From: Actinomyces sp.
GTDB taxonomy: Bacteria; Actinomycetota; Actinomycetes; Actinomycetales; Actinomycetaceae
Reading direction: 5' to 3'
NCBI GenBank assembly: GCA_012837655.1
Contig: DUQT01000187.1
Coordinates: 1 to 5,281, forward strand
Length of the DNA: 5,281 bases
Below, in pieces: positions 1-5,281 of this stretch (positions within the stretch are counted from its first letter, which is position 1; each line of letters opens with the position of its first letter). The notes beneath the pieces are model-generated. The model saw only the letters and a program-made list of their open reading frames with translations. It was not told the origin of the DNA and ran no database searches. The translations under genes were made by a program, and so were the position numbers.

Positions 1-1760
1 TCCTTGTTGTAGGCGATCTGCTTTTCGCGGCGACGCTCGGTTTCGTCGATTGCTTGCCGCATCGAGTCGGTAATGTTGTCCGCGTACATGTGAACTTCAC
101 CGGAGACGTTTCGGGCCGCGCGTCCGATCGTCTGGATGAGTGACCTGGTGGAGCGTAGGAATCCTTCCTTGTCTGCGTCGAGGATGGAAACGAGTGAGAC
201 TTCGGGAAGGTCCAGGCCCTCACGCAGAAGGTTGATTCCGATGAGGACGTCGAACTTGCCCTGCCTGAGTTCGCGCAGGAGTTCAACGCGGCGCAAGGTG
301 TCCACATCGGAGTGCAGGTATTCGACGCGCACTCCCCTGGCGGACATGTAGTCGGTGAGGTCTTCAGCCATGCGCTTCGTGAGTGTGGTGACCAGTACGC
401 GTTCGTTGCGTTCGACACGCGTATTGATCTGGTCAAGCAGGTCGTCAATCTGGCCCTTGGTGGGTTTCACGACAATCTTCGGGTCTACAAGTCCCGTCGG
501 GCGAATGATTTGTTCAACAACTCCACTTGCCTGGCTTAGTTCGTAGGGGCCCGGTGTTGCGGACATGTAGACGGTTTGACCGATGCGCTCCAAGAACTCA
601 TCCCACTTCAACGGCCTGTTATCCATCGCTGAAGGAAGCCGGAAACCGTGGTCGACTAGCGTGCGTTTGCGCGACATATCGCCCTCGTACATTCCGCCAA
701 TTTGGGGAACGGTCACGTGGGACTCATCGATGATGAGGACGAAGTCGTCTGGGAAGTAATCCAGCAGCGTGTGCGGTGGTGTGCCGGGCCCACGGCCGTC
801 AATGTGGCGTGAGTAGTTCTCAATGCCGGAAGTTGTTCCGATTTCGCGCATCATTTCCAGGTCGTAGGTTGTGCGCATGCGCAGGCGCTGAGCTTCAAGT
901 AGCTTTCCCTGCTTTTCAAACCAGGCGACGCGCTCGTCGAGTTCTTCCTCAATGCTCTTCAAGGCGCGCTTCATCCGTTCGACACCCGCAACGTAGTGAG
1001 ATGCGGGGAATAGGTAGGCGTGATCGACCTCGCGAATCAAATCACCGGTTAGTGGGTGAAGGTACGCAAGCGCGTCGATTTCGTCGCCAAACACTTCAAT
1101 GCGGATGGCGAGTTCTTCATACACGGGAATGATCTCGATCGTGTCGCCACGAACGCGGAACGTGCCGCGGGTGAATGACATGTCGTTGCGCGCATACTGC
1201 ATGTTCACGAACGCGCGGAGTAGGTCGTCGCGTTCGACCTCCATGCCGACCTGGAGTTCGACCATTCGCGACACGTATTCTTCCGGTGTACCAAGGCCGT
1301 AGATGCAGGAAACTGAAGACACCACAACGGTGTCACGACGCGTCAACAGCGAGTTTGTAGCCGAGTGTCGCAGCCGCTCGACCTCATCATTAATTGAGGA
1401 ATCTTTTTCGATGTACGTGTCTGTCTGCGGCACGTACGCTTCCGGCTGGTAGTAGTCGTAGTAGGACACGAAATACTCAACCGCGTTATTCGGCAGCAGA
1501 TGCCGCAATTCGGCGGCAAGCTGCGCCGCAAGCGTCTTATTTGGAGCCATCACCAGCGTCGGACGCTGGATCTTCTCAATCAGCCACGCTGCCGTTGCGG
1601 ACTTACCAGTACCCGTCGCGCCGAGCAGAACAATATCTTTCTCACCAGCGTTGATCCTCTCAGCCAGCTCCTTGATAGCGGTCGGCTGATCACCCGAAGG
1701 CGTGAACTCCGAAATAACTTCAAAAGGGGCTTCCTGACGAACAACAGTCTGGTTTTCCAT
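1..1760 (-). CDS. uvrB: UvrABC system protein B (excinuclease subunit B), C-terminus cut by window edge
   Basis: UvrB is the DNA-damage-verifying helicase-like subunit of bacterial nucleotide excision repair. It is delivered to lesions by UvrA and then recruits UvrC for incision, in the cytoplasm on DNA. The frame is open from ATG at 1758-1760 to the window edge, giving 586 full codons. Visible motifs are Walker A GATGTGKS (residues 47-54), APNKTLAAQ (72-80), the aromatic beta-hairpin YYDYY (100-104) that is inserted between DNA strands, the DESH Walker B box (345-348), SATPGPYE (400-407) and motif VI QTIGRAAR (543-550). The family is usually about 670-720 residues, so the C-terminal UVR domain that contacts UvrA and UvrC lies outside. 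The ATG is the only credible start: upstream in frame there is no ATG, GTG or TTG before a TAA about nine codons back. The start lies 10 bp after the coaE stop. AGGGG sits only 2 nt before the ATG, a poor spacing that suggests translational coupling. No frameshift or missing key residue was seen. Confidence 0.98.
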   Translation of the reverse strand, partial: MENQTVVRQEAPFEVISEFTPSGDQPTAIKELAERINAGEKDIVLLGATGTGKSATAAWLIEKIQRPTLVMAPNKTLAAQLAAELRHLLPNNAVEYFVSYYDYYQPEAYVPQTDTYIEKDSSINDEVERLRHSATNSLLTRRDTVVVSSVSCIYGLGTPEEYVSRMVELQVGMEVERDDLLRAFVNMQYARNDMSFTRGTFRVRGDTIEIIPVYEELAIRIEVFGDEIDALAYLHPLTGDLIREVDHAYLFPASHYVAGVERMKRALKSIEEELDERVAWFEKQGKLLEAQRLRMRTTYDLEMMREIGTTSGIENYSRHIDGRGPGTPPHTLLDYFPDDFVLIIDESHVTVPQIGGMYEGDMSRKRTLVDHGFRLPSAMDNRPLKWDEFLERIGQTVYMSATPGPYELSQASGVVEQIIRPTGLVDPKIVVKPTKGQIDDLLDQINTRVERNERVLVTTLTKRMAEDLTDYMSARGVRVEYLHSDVDTLRRVELLRELRQGKFDVLIGINLLREGLDLPEVSLVSILDADKEGFLRSTRSLIQTIGRAARNVSGEVHMYADNITDSMRQAIDETERRREKQIAYNK

Positions 1761-1770
1761 ATCCCCTAGT

Positions 1771-2469
1771 CTAAGCCGTTTCGCCAGTTACAAGCAGTTC
1801 GTAAACTTTTCGCGCCACGTAGTCCAGATCAGATAGTGATCCATGATTCTCGAGGACGATGCTGGCGTGCACTCTGCGTTCATCGTCGCTCATCTGGTTG
1901 GCAATGCGGTTTCGAGCATCCTCTTCGCTCATGCCGCGCATTTTTACGAGCCGCTCTACTCGCTGCTCAATATCTCCAACGACGATCGCGACCGCATCGA
2001 CCAAATGGGTCATTTCCGCTTCAATGAGGATCGCTGCATCATAGATCGCGATAGAGTCAGCGGGTGCGGATTCAAGGATTTCTAATGAACGTGCCCGTAT
2101 CCGCGGGTGCGTGATTGCGTTAAGGTCTGCTAGTGCTTCCCTATTTGAAAACACAATCCCGGCAAGCCGTGCGCGATCAAGGACACCTTCGGGCGCAACA
2201 TCAGCACCAAACCTGTCAATGATTTCAGCAAGTCCTTCAGTGCCCGGCTCAACAACCTCACGGGCTATAACATCCGCATCGGCGATGGTGGCCCCCATGT
2301 CCTGCCAGGTCTTGGTGACAGCGGACTTCCCTGCCCCAATGCCGCCAGACAAACCAATCCAAAGCGCACGGTCTTTACAATCCAGCTTTGTCGGAACGTC
2401 GCAAGACTTCGTGATGGGCGTGGTGACTAAGGCACGGGTTTCACCGTGCGCGATCTCGATCTGCGGCAT
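1771..2469 (-). CDS. coaE: Dephospho-CoA kinase with N-terminal extension
   Basis: CoaE phosphorylates the ribose 3'-OH of dephospho-CoA with ATP, the last step of coenzyme A synthesis, in the cytoplasm. With the start chosen here the protein has 232 residues. Family marks seen are the P-loop GGIGAGKS (42-49), DADVIAREVVEPG (64-76), THPRIR (120-125), the DAAILIE strand (144-150, usually DxPLLxE) followed by VDAVAIVV, and the lid region with R178, R188, Q192 and R198-R199, then N208. The ATG at 2467-2469 is preferred because GAAGGTG lies 5 nt upstream. The same frame stays open to a GTG at 2539-2541 and an ATG at 2533-2535, but neither has a visible ribosome binding site. Most CoaE proteins begin only a few residues before the P-loop. 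Here about 36 residues precede the IGLSGG strand and no ATG, GTG or TTG in that stretch could shorten it. The C-terminus has no extra domain, unlike the longer mycobacterial CoaE. The gene probably forms an operon with uvrB, which starts 10 bp downstream. Confidence 0.95.
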   Translation of the reverse strand: MPQIEIAHGETRALVTTPITKSCDVPTKLDCKDRALWIGLSGGIGAGKSAVTKTWQDMGATIADADVIAREVVEPGTEGLAEIIDRFGADVAPEGVLDRARLAGIVFSNREALADLNAITHPRIRARSLEILESAPADSIAIYDAAILIEAEMTHLVDAVAIVVGDIEQRVERLVKMRGMSEEDARNRIANQMSDDERRVHASIVLENHGSLSDLDYVARKVYELLVTGETA

Positions 2470-2474
2470 GTGGT

Positions 2475-2481
2475 CACCTTC
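2475..2481 (-). promoter_or_regulatory. Ribosome binding site of coaE
   Basis: GAAGGTG on the minus strand ends 5 nt before the ATG at 2469. It is the strongest Shine-Dalgarno-like sequence in the leader and decides the start in favour of this ATG over the in-frame GTG (2541) and ATG (2535) upstream. Confidence 0.65.
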
Positions 2482-2511
2482 GTAAAGCTTGTTCGGAGTT
2501 TTGCTTGTTCC

Positions 2512-2517
2512 ACCATA
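2512..2517 (-). promoter_or_regulatory. Possible -10 element for coaE-uvrB
   Basis: TATGGT on the minus strand fits the loose actinobacterial TANNNT pattern. Seventeen bases upstream is TGTGCA, only a 3 of 6 match to TTGACA. If real, transcription would begin near 2505, giving a leader of about 35 nt that includes the GAAGGTG site and excludes the upstream in-frame starts. The rpsA terminator just upstream implies that some promoter lies in the 2470-2667 leader, but the match itself is weak. Confidence 0.22.
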
Positions 2518-2667
2518 CGCACAACGGCCCTGCATGCACACGAAGGCACTCGCAGAAACAGCTCGTGCACGTAAAGAACGTACGCATCACTAAGAGCTAC
2601 AAGTCCACACCAAGAACACCCGGATCCGCTCAAAGATGCCCGTGTTAGCAAAGCACGGTGAATTGAA

Positions 2668-2699
2668 AAGTGGCCGAGTGGGTTCCCACTCGGCCACTT
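2668..2699 (-). terminator. Rho-independent-type terminator after rpsA
   Basis: A perfect 15-bp inverted repeat (arms 2668-2682 and 2685-2699, 2 bp between them) is centred in the rpsA-coaE spacer. In RNA a few inner pairs would open to form the loop. Read on the minus strand it starts 35 bp after the rpsA stop codon and its 3' arm runs into TTTTCAATTC, a short U-rich tail. The plus-strand reading has a poorer tail (CTTGAACTTCT) and no plus-strand gene ends here. It most likely ends the rpsA transcript and separates it from coaE-uvrB. Confidence 0.82.
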
Positions 2700-2734
2700 C
2701 TTGAACTTCTAGTTCACGGCTCGAAAGCTACGGG

Positions 2735-4180
2735 CTAGTTGTTCGTTAGCTTCTCGCGAAGTGCAGCAAGTGCCTCATCGGATGCGAGGGTGCCTTCGTT
2801 CTCAACTGGAGTTGAGTAGGAAGCCTGCTCCTCGATCTGCGGTGCGGCCTCTGCGTCCTCTTCTAGAGCGCGCGCGACCTGAGCCTTGTGTGCTTCCCAA
2901 CGAGCCTGAGCTTCTGCGTACTGGGTCTCCCAGGCGATGCGCTGCTCGTCGTAGCCTTCCATCCACTCCTGGGTCTCCGGGTCGAAGCCCTCGGGGTACT
3001 TGTAGTTGCCGTTCTCGTCGTACTCGGCGGCCATACCGTAAAGCGACGGATCGAAGTCCTGAGAGTTCGGATCCACGCCCTCGTTCGCCTGCTTGAGTGA
3101 CAGCGAGATACGACGACGCTCTAGGTCGATGTCGATGATCTTGACGAACACTTCGTCGTTGACCTTGACAACCTGCTCCGGCGTGTCGATGTGGCGCTGA
3201 GCCAGCTCGGAAATGTGGACGAGTCCCTCGATGCCGTCCTTGACGCGAACGAATGTGCCGAACGGAACGAGCTTGGTGACCTTGCCCGGAACAACCTGGC
3301 CGATAGCGTGGGTACGGGCGAATGCCTGCCACGGATCTTCCTGGGTTGCCTTGAGCGACAGGGAAACGCGCTCGCGGTTCATGTCAACGTCGAGGACCTC
3401 AACGGTAACCTCGTCGCCAACCTCAACAACCTCGGACGGGTGGTCAATGTGCTTCCAGGACAGCTCGGAAACGTGGACGAGGCCGTCTACGCCACCAAGG
3501 TCCACGAACGCACCGAAGTTAACGATAGAGGAGACAACGCCCTGACGGACCTGTCCCTTCTGAAGAGTGTGGAGGAAGTTTGTGCGAACCTCAGACTGGG
3601 TCTGCTCAAGCCATGCACGACGGGACAGAACAACGTTGTTACGGTTCTTGTCGAGTTCAATGATCTTCGCTTCGAGCTCGCGGCCAATGTACGGCTGCAG
3701 GTCGCGGACGCGACGCATCTCAACGAGGGATGCCGGCAGGAAGCCACGCAGACCGATGTCGAGGATTAGGCCGCCCTTGACGACCTCGATGACGGTACCG
3801 GTAACGACGCCGTCCTCTTCCTTGACCTTCTCGATCGTGCCCCAGGCACGCTCGTACTGTGCACGCTTCTTCGAAAGAAGCAAACGGCCTTCCTTGTCCT
3901 CCATCTGCAGGACAAGAGCCTCAATCTGATCTCCAACCTCTACGACGTCATCGGGATCGACGTCGTGCTTGATTGAGAGTTCACGCGAAAGAATTACGCC
4001 CTCGGTCTTGTAACCGATGTCGAGCAGGACCTCATCGCGGTCAACCTTGACGACAGAGCCTTCGACAATGTCGCCTTCCTTGAAATACTTGATGGTCTCG
4101 TCGATAGCGGCGAGAAGATCCTCTTCGGATCCGATGTCGTTGACTGCAACCTGCTCGGGCTGCTGGGGTGAGTTGGTCAT
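2735..4180 (-). CDS. rpsA: 30S ribosomal protein S1, four S1 domains
   Basis: S1 binds mRNA on the 30S subunit and helps place it for translation initiation. The 481-residue protein carries four OB-fold S1 domains at about residues 36-105, 123-188, 209-277 and 294-363. Domains 3 and 4 carry the best-conserved S1 signatures: FGAFVDLGGVDGLVHVSELS (222-241) and FGTFVRVKDGIEGLVHISEL (307-326). E. coli S1 has six domains and about 557 residues; four domains and about 480 residues is normal for Actinobacteria. After domain 4 comes an acidic, aromatic tail (FDPSLYGMAAEYDENGNY 376-393, then PEGFDPETQEWMEGY 396-410), an alanine- and glutamate-rich stretch, a variable linker (about 440-467) and a conserved end, DEALAALREKL (468-478). 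The ATG at 4178-4180 has GGGGAA 9 nt upstream, a modest Shine-Dalgarno. The gene stands alone between a 159-bp spacer and a strong terminator, so it is probably a monocistronic, highly expressed unit. Confidence 0.98.
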   Translation of the reverse strand: MTNSPQQPEQVAVNDIGSEEDLLAAIDETIKYFKEGDIVEGSVVKVDRDEVLLDIGYKTEGVILSRELSIKHDVDPDDVVEVGDQIEALVLQMEDKEGRLLLSKKRAQYERAWGTIEKVKEEDGVVTGTVIEVVKGGLILDIGLRGFLPASLVEMRRVRDLQPYIGRELEAKIIELDKNRNNVVLSRRAWLEQTQSEVRTNFLHTLQKGQVRQGVVSSIVNFGAFVDLGGVDGLVHVSELSWKHIDHPSEVVEVGDEVTVEVLDVDMNRERVSLSLKATQEDPWQAFARTHAIGQVVPGKVTKLVPFGTFVRVKDGIEGLVHISELAQRHIDTPEQVVKVNDEVFVKIIDIDLERRRISLSLKQANEGVDPNSQDFDPSLYGMAAEYDENGNYKYPEGFDPETQEWMEGYDEQRIAWETQYAEAQARWEAHKAQVARALEEDAEAAPQIEEQASYSTPVENEGTLASDEALAALREKLTNN

Positions 4181-4189
4181 AAAGTTTGG

Positions 4190-4195
4190 TTCCCC
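4190..4195 (-). promoter_or_regulatory. Weak ribosome binding site of rpsA
   Basis: GGGGAA on the minus strand lies 9 nt before the rpsA ATG. It is a partial match to the anti-Shine-Dalgarno complement and is followed by the A/U-rich stretch CCAAACTTT. A modest site is notable for a gene expected to be very highly translated. Confidence 0.45.
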
Positions 4196-4215
4196 GAATA
4201 CGGATTAACTAGTAG

Positions 4216-4233
4216 TGGACAATATGGACAATT
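4216..4233. repeat. Tandem 9-bp repeat in rpsA leader
   Basis: TGGACAATA is followed directly by TGGACAATT, two 9-bp units differing in the last base. A third GACAAT core occurs at 4282-4287. Read on the minus strand these give ATTGTC motifs in the region expected to be the 5' untranslated leader of rpsA. They may be protein or RNA binding sites, or chance; the sequence alone does not tell. Confidence 0.55.
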
Positions 4234-4237
4234 TTGA

Positions 4238-4251
4238 TGTGCTTACGCACA
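4238..4251. repeat. Small inverted repeat in rpsA leader
   Basis: TGTGC-TTAC-GCACA is a 5-bp stem with a 4-base loop. In minus-strand RNA it would form a small hairpin about 58 nt before the rpsA start. No U-tract follows, so it is not a terminator. Confidence 0.4.
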
Positions 4252-4285
4252 AGTATGACTGTACTTAGAAAACACACCGCAGACA

Positions 4286-4294
4286 ATCGTATCA
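4286..4294 (-). promoter_or_regulatory. Candidate extended -10 promoter element of rpsA
   Basis: TGATACGAT on the minus strand fits an extended -10 (TGN followed by TACGAT, 4 of 6 to TATAAT). No good -35 is present 16-18 bp upstream; that position (about 4309-4314) is instead occupied by the TGCGCA palindromes. Transcription would start near 4279 and give a leader of about 100 nt containing the ATTGTC repeats. rpsA needs its own promoter for high expression, but this assignment is by eye only. Confidence 0.32.
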
Positions 4295-4301
4295 GTGATT
4301 A

Positions 4302-4317
4302 TTGCGCAAGTGCGCAC
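4302..4317. repeat. Two adjacent 8-bp palindromes upstream of rpsA
   Basis: TTGCGCAA (4302-4309) abuts GTGCGCAC (4310-4317). Each is a perfect palindrome with core TGCGCA, and the cores are spaced 8 bp apart. They lie where the -35 region of the candidate rpsA promoter would be, so an operator is possible. The right half can also pair imperfectly with 4324-4331 to form a weak hairpin after polA. Function is unknown. Confidence 0.5.
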
Positions 4318-4339
4318 TGAAATAGTGAGCAATTCCACG

Positions 4340-5281
4340 TTAGTGAGCGGCAACCTTCCAAGTCTTTCCGACTCCCATAGAAACATCTAGAGGCACGTCC
4401 AACTCGATCGCATTACCCATTGCATCTGCGACCAGTTTGCGAACCTCCGCAGTCTCTTCATCCTTAATTTCTAGGATGAGTTCGTCATGCACCTGGAGTA
4501 GCATGCGCGATTCCAGTTTTGCCTCGGAAAGCTTCTTATCCAGATCAATCATTGCCATCTTGATGATGTCAGCGGCTGATCCTTGGATCGGAGCGTTCAA
4601 AGCTGCGCGCTCAGCCATGGACCTGCGCTGCCAGTTCGAAGCTCTCAAATCAGGCAGGTAACGGCGTCGACCGAACAGCGACTCGGTGTACCCCGTCTTT
4701 CGTGCCTGCTCAACGACGCCTTCAAGGAAGTCTCTAACTCCGCCGAATCGCTCGAAGTACTTGTCGCGCAACTCGCTGGCTTCAGGGACTCCGATGCCCA
4801 ACTGCTGAGACAAACCGTAGGCGGACAGGCCGTAAGCCAATCCGTACGACGTTGCCTTGATGCGGCTACGCAGGGTCGAATCAACTTCCTCGACAGGAAC
4901 GTGAAACACCATCGACGCCATAGTGCGGTGAAGATCCTCACCGGAGTTGAACGCCTCAATCAGGGCCTTGTCCTCTGACATGTGCGCCATGATGCGCATT
5001 TCAATCTGGGAATAGTCGGCCGTCAACAGATTGTCGAAGCCCTCCCCTGGTACGAAGCCATCGCGAATCTTCAAGCCCTCTTCCGTGCGTGCAGGAATGT
5101 TCTGCAGGTTCGGGTCAGTCGATGACAGTCGTCCAGTTGCAGCAATCGTCTGCTGGAAGGTCGTGTGAATGCGACCATCGGAAGCGATTGAAGATATTAG
5201 CCCGTCCACCGTCTGACGCAGTTTGATCTTGTCGCGGTGCTCAAGGAGGTACGCCAAGAACGGATGCTCGGTTTCTATGAA
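4340..5281 (-). CDS. polA: DNA polymerase I, C-terminal polymerase domain (N-terminal part outside window)
   Basis: PolA fills gaps during excision repair and replaces RNA primers on the lagging strand. The frame is open from the window edge to TAA at 4340-4342, giving 313 C-terminal residues; whole family members have about 880-930. Counting from the edge, the visible marks are TGRLSSTDPNLQNIP (49-63), motif A DYSQIEMRI with catalytic Asp89, the O-helix R138-x3-K142-x3-Y146-G (motif B), NAPIQGSAADII (229-240) and motif C QVHDEL with catalytic Asp266. The position of E. coli Phe762 is Tyr146 here (codon 4844-4846). The 5' nuclease and any 3'-5' exonuclease-like domain lie outside and cannot be judged. 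The TTG at 5255-5257 is not a start: the reading continues in frame through HPF and upstream residues that match the family. A 159-bp spacer separates it from rpsA, with no strong terminator between them. Confidence 0.98.
   Translation of the reverse strand, partial: FIETEHPFLAYLLEHRDKIKLRQTVDGLISSIASDGRIHTTFQQTIAATGRLSSTDPNLQNIPARTEEGLKIRDGFVPGEGFDNLLTADYSQIEMRIMAHMSEDKALIEAFNSGEDLHRTMASMVFHVPVEEVDSTLRSRIKATSYGLAYGLSAYGLSQQLGIGVPEASELRDKYFERFGGVRDFLEGVVEQARKTGYTESLFGRRRYLPDLRASNWQRRSMAERAALNAPIQGSAADIIKMAMIDLDKKLSEAKLESRMLLQVHDELILEIKDEETAEVRKLVADAMGNAIELDVPLDVSMGVGKTWKVAAH

Noticed and set aside
136..1654. Several plus-strand open frames of 60-120 codons at the left side
   Set aside because: All lie opposite uvrB, whose minus-strand frame is unbroken across 1-1760 and carries every helicase motif. 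They are shadows.
2476..2500. Possible LexA/SOS box (CGAAC half-site) before coaE-uvrB
   Set aside because: The second half (TTTACG) matches GTTCGA at only two positions, so it is not a credible operator.
2470..2541. Longer coaE starting at GTG 2541 (256 residues)
   Set aside because: There is no ribosome binding site before the GTG or the nearby ATG, while the ATG at 2469 has a good one. The extra residues resemble translated leader.
2427..2651. Small minus-strand frame (74 codons, TTG start, several Cys) in the coaE leader, overlapping the coaE start
   Set aside because: It has a TTG start without a visible Shine-Dalgarno, resembles no known family, and overlaps coaE out of frame by about 40 bp. 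A leader peptide is possible but nothing supports it.
3191..3769. Long plus-strand open frame (192 codons) antisense to rpsA
   Set aside because: It lies wholly opposite rpsA, whose frame is certain from four S1 domains. Strong codon bias in a highly expressed gene commonly leaves an antisense frame open. It has no ribosome binding site and resembles no protein family I know.
4311..4331. Hairpin after polA as a terminator
   Set aside because: The stem is short with an internal mismatch (TGC-T-CACT against AGTG-C-GCA) and is followed by CTTGCGC, not a U-tract.
1..5281. Search for a new defence, mobile or biosynthetic system
   Set aside because: All coding space is taken by four universal or near-universal housekeeping genes in conserved order. 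The two spacers (159 and 265 bp) are too short to hold more than regulatory elements.

Overview
The window holds four conserved housekeeping genes, all on the minus strand. In transcription order (right to left) they are the 3' end of polA (DNA polymerase I), complete rpsA (ribosomal protein S1), complete coaE (dephospho-CoA kinase) and the 5' part of uvrB (excision nuclease subunit B). The order polA-rpsA-coaE-uvrB is typical of Actinobacteria; mycobacteria keep it with a few inserted genes. RpsA has four S1 domains and an actinobacterial-type acidic, aromatic C-terminal tail, and the PolA and UvrB sequences read as actinobacterial. Base composition looks moderate by eye (roughly mid-50s % GC), lower than in mycobacteria or streptomycetes. 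That would suit a lower-GC member of the Actinomycetaceae or a relative (Arcanobacterium/Actinomyces-like), but the genus is a guess.

Layout. 4340-5281: last 313 codons of polA, covering most of the polymerase domain. 4181-4339: 159-bp polA-rpsA spacer with two adjacent 8-bp palindromes, a possible extended -10 element, a tandem 9-bp repeat and a weak Shine-Dalgarno. 2735-4180: rpsA. 2470-2734: 265-bp spacer with a perfect 15-bp inverted repeat that looks like the rpsA terminator, then a leader with a good ribosome binding site for coaE. 1771-2469: coaE, with an unusual N-terminal extension of about 36 residues ahead of the P-loop. 1-1760: uvrB, starting 10 bp after the coaE stop, so the two are probably co-transcribed and perhaps translationally coupled. 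The last UvrB residues lie outside the window.

Functionally, PolA and UvrB belong to the same nucleotide-excision-repair pathway: UvrB verifies the lesion and loads UvrC, and PolA fills the gap. RpsA serves translation initiation and CoaE makes coenzyme A. The clustering is conserved gene order, not an obvious single pathway. I found no mobile element, CRISPR array, tRNA, toxin-antitoxin pair or defence gene, and nothing that looks like a new multi-gene system. The points worth a second look are small: the CoaE extension, the tyrosine at the nucleotide-discrimination site of PolA, and the structured rpsA upstream region.
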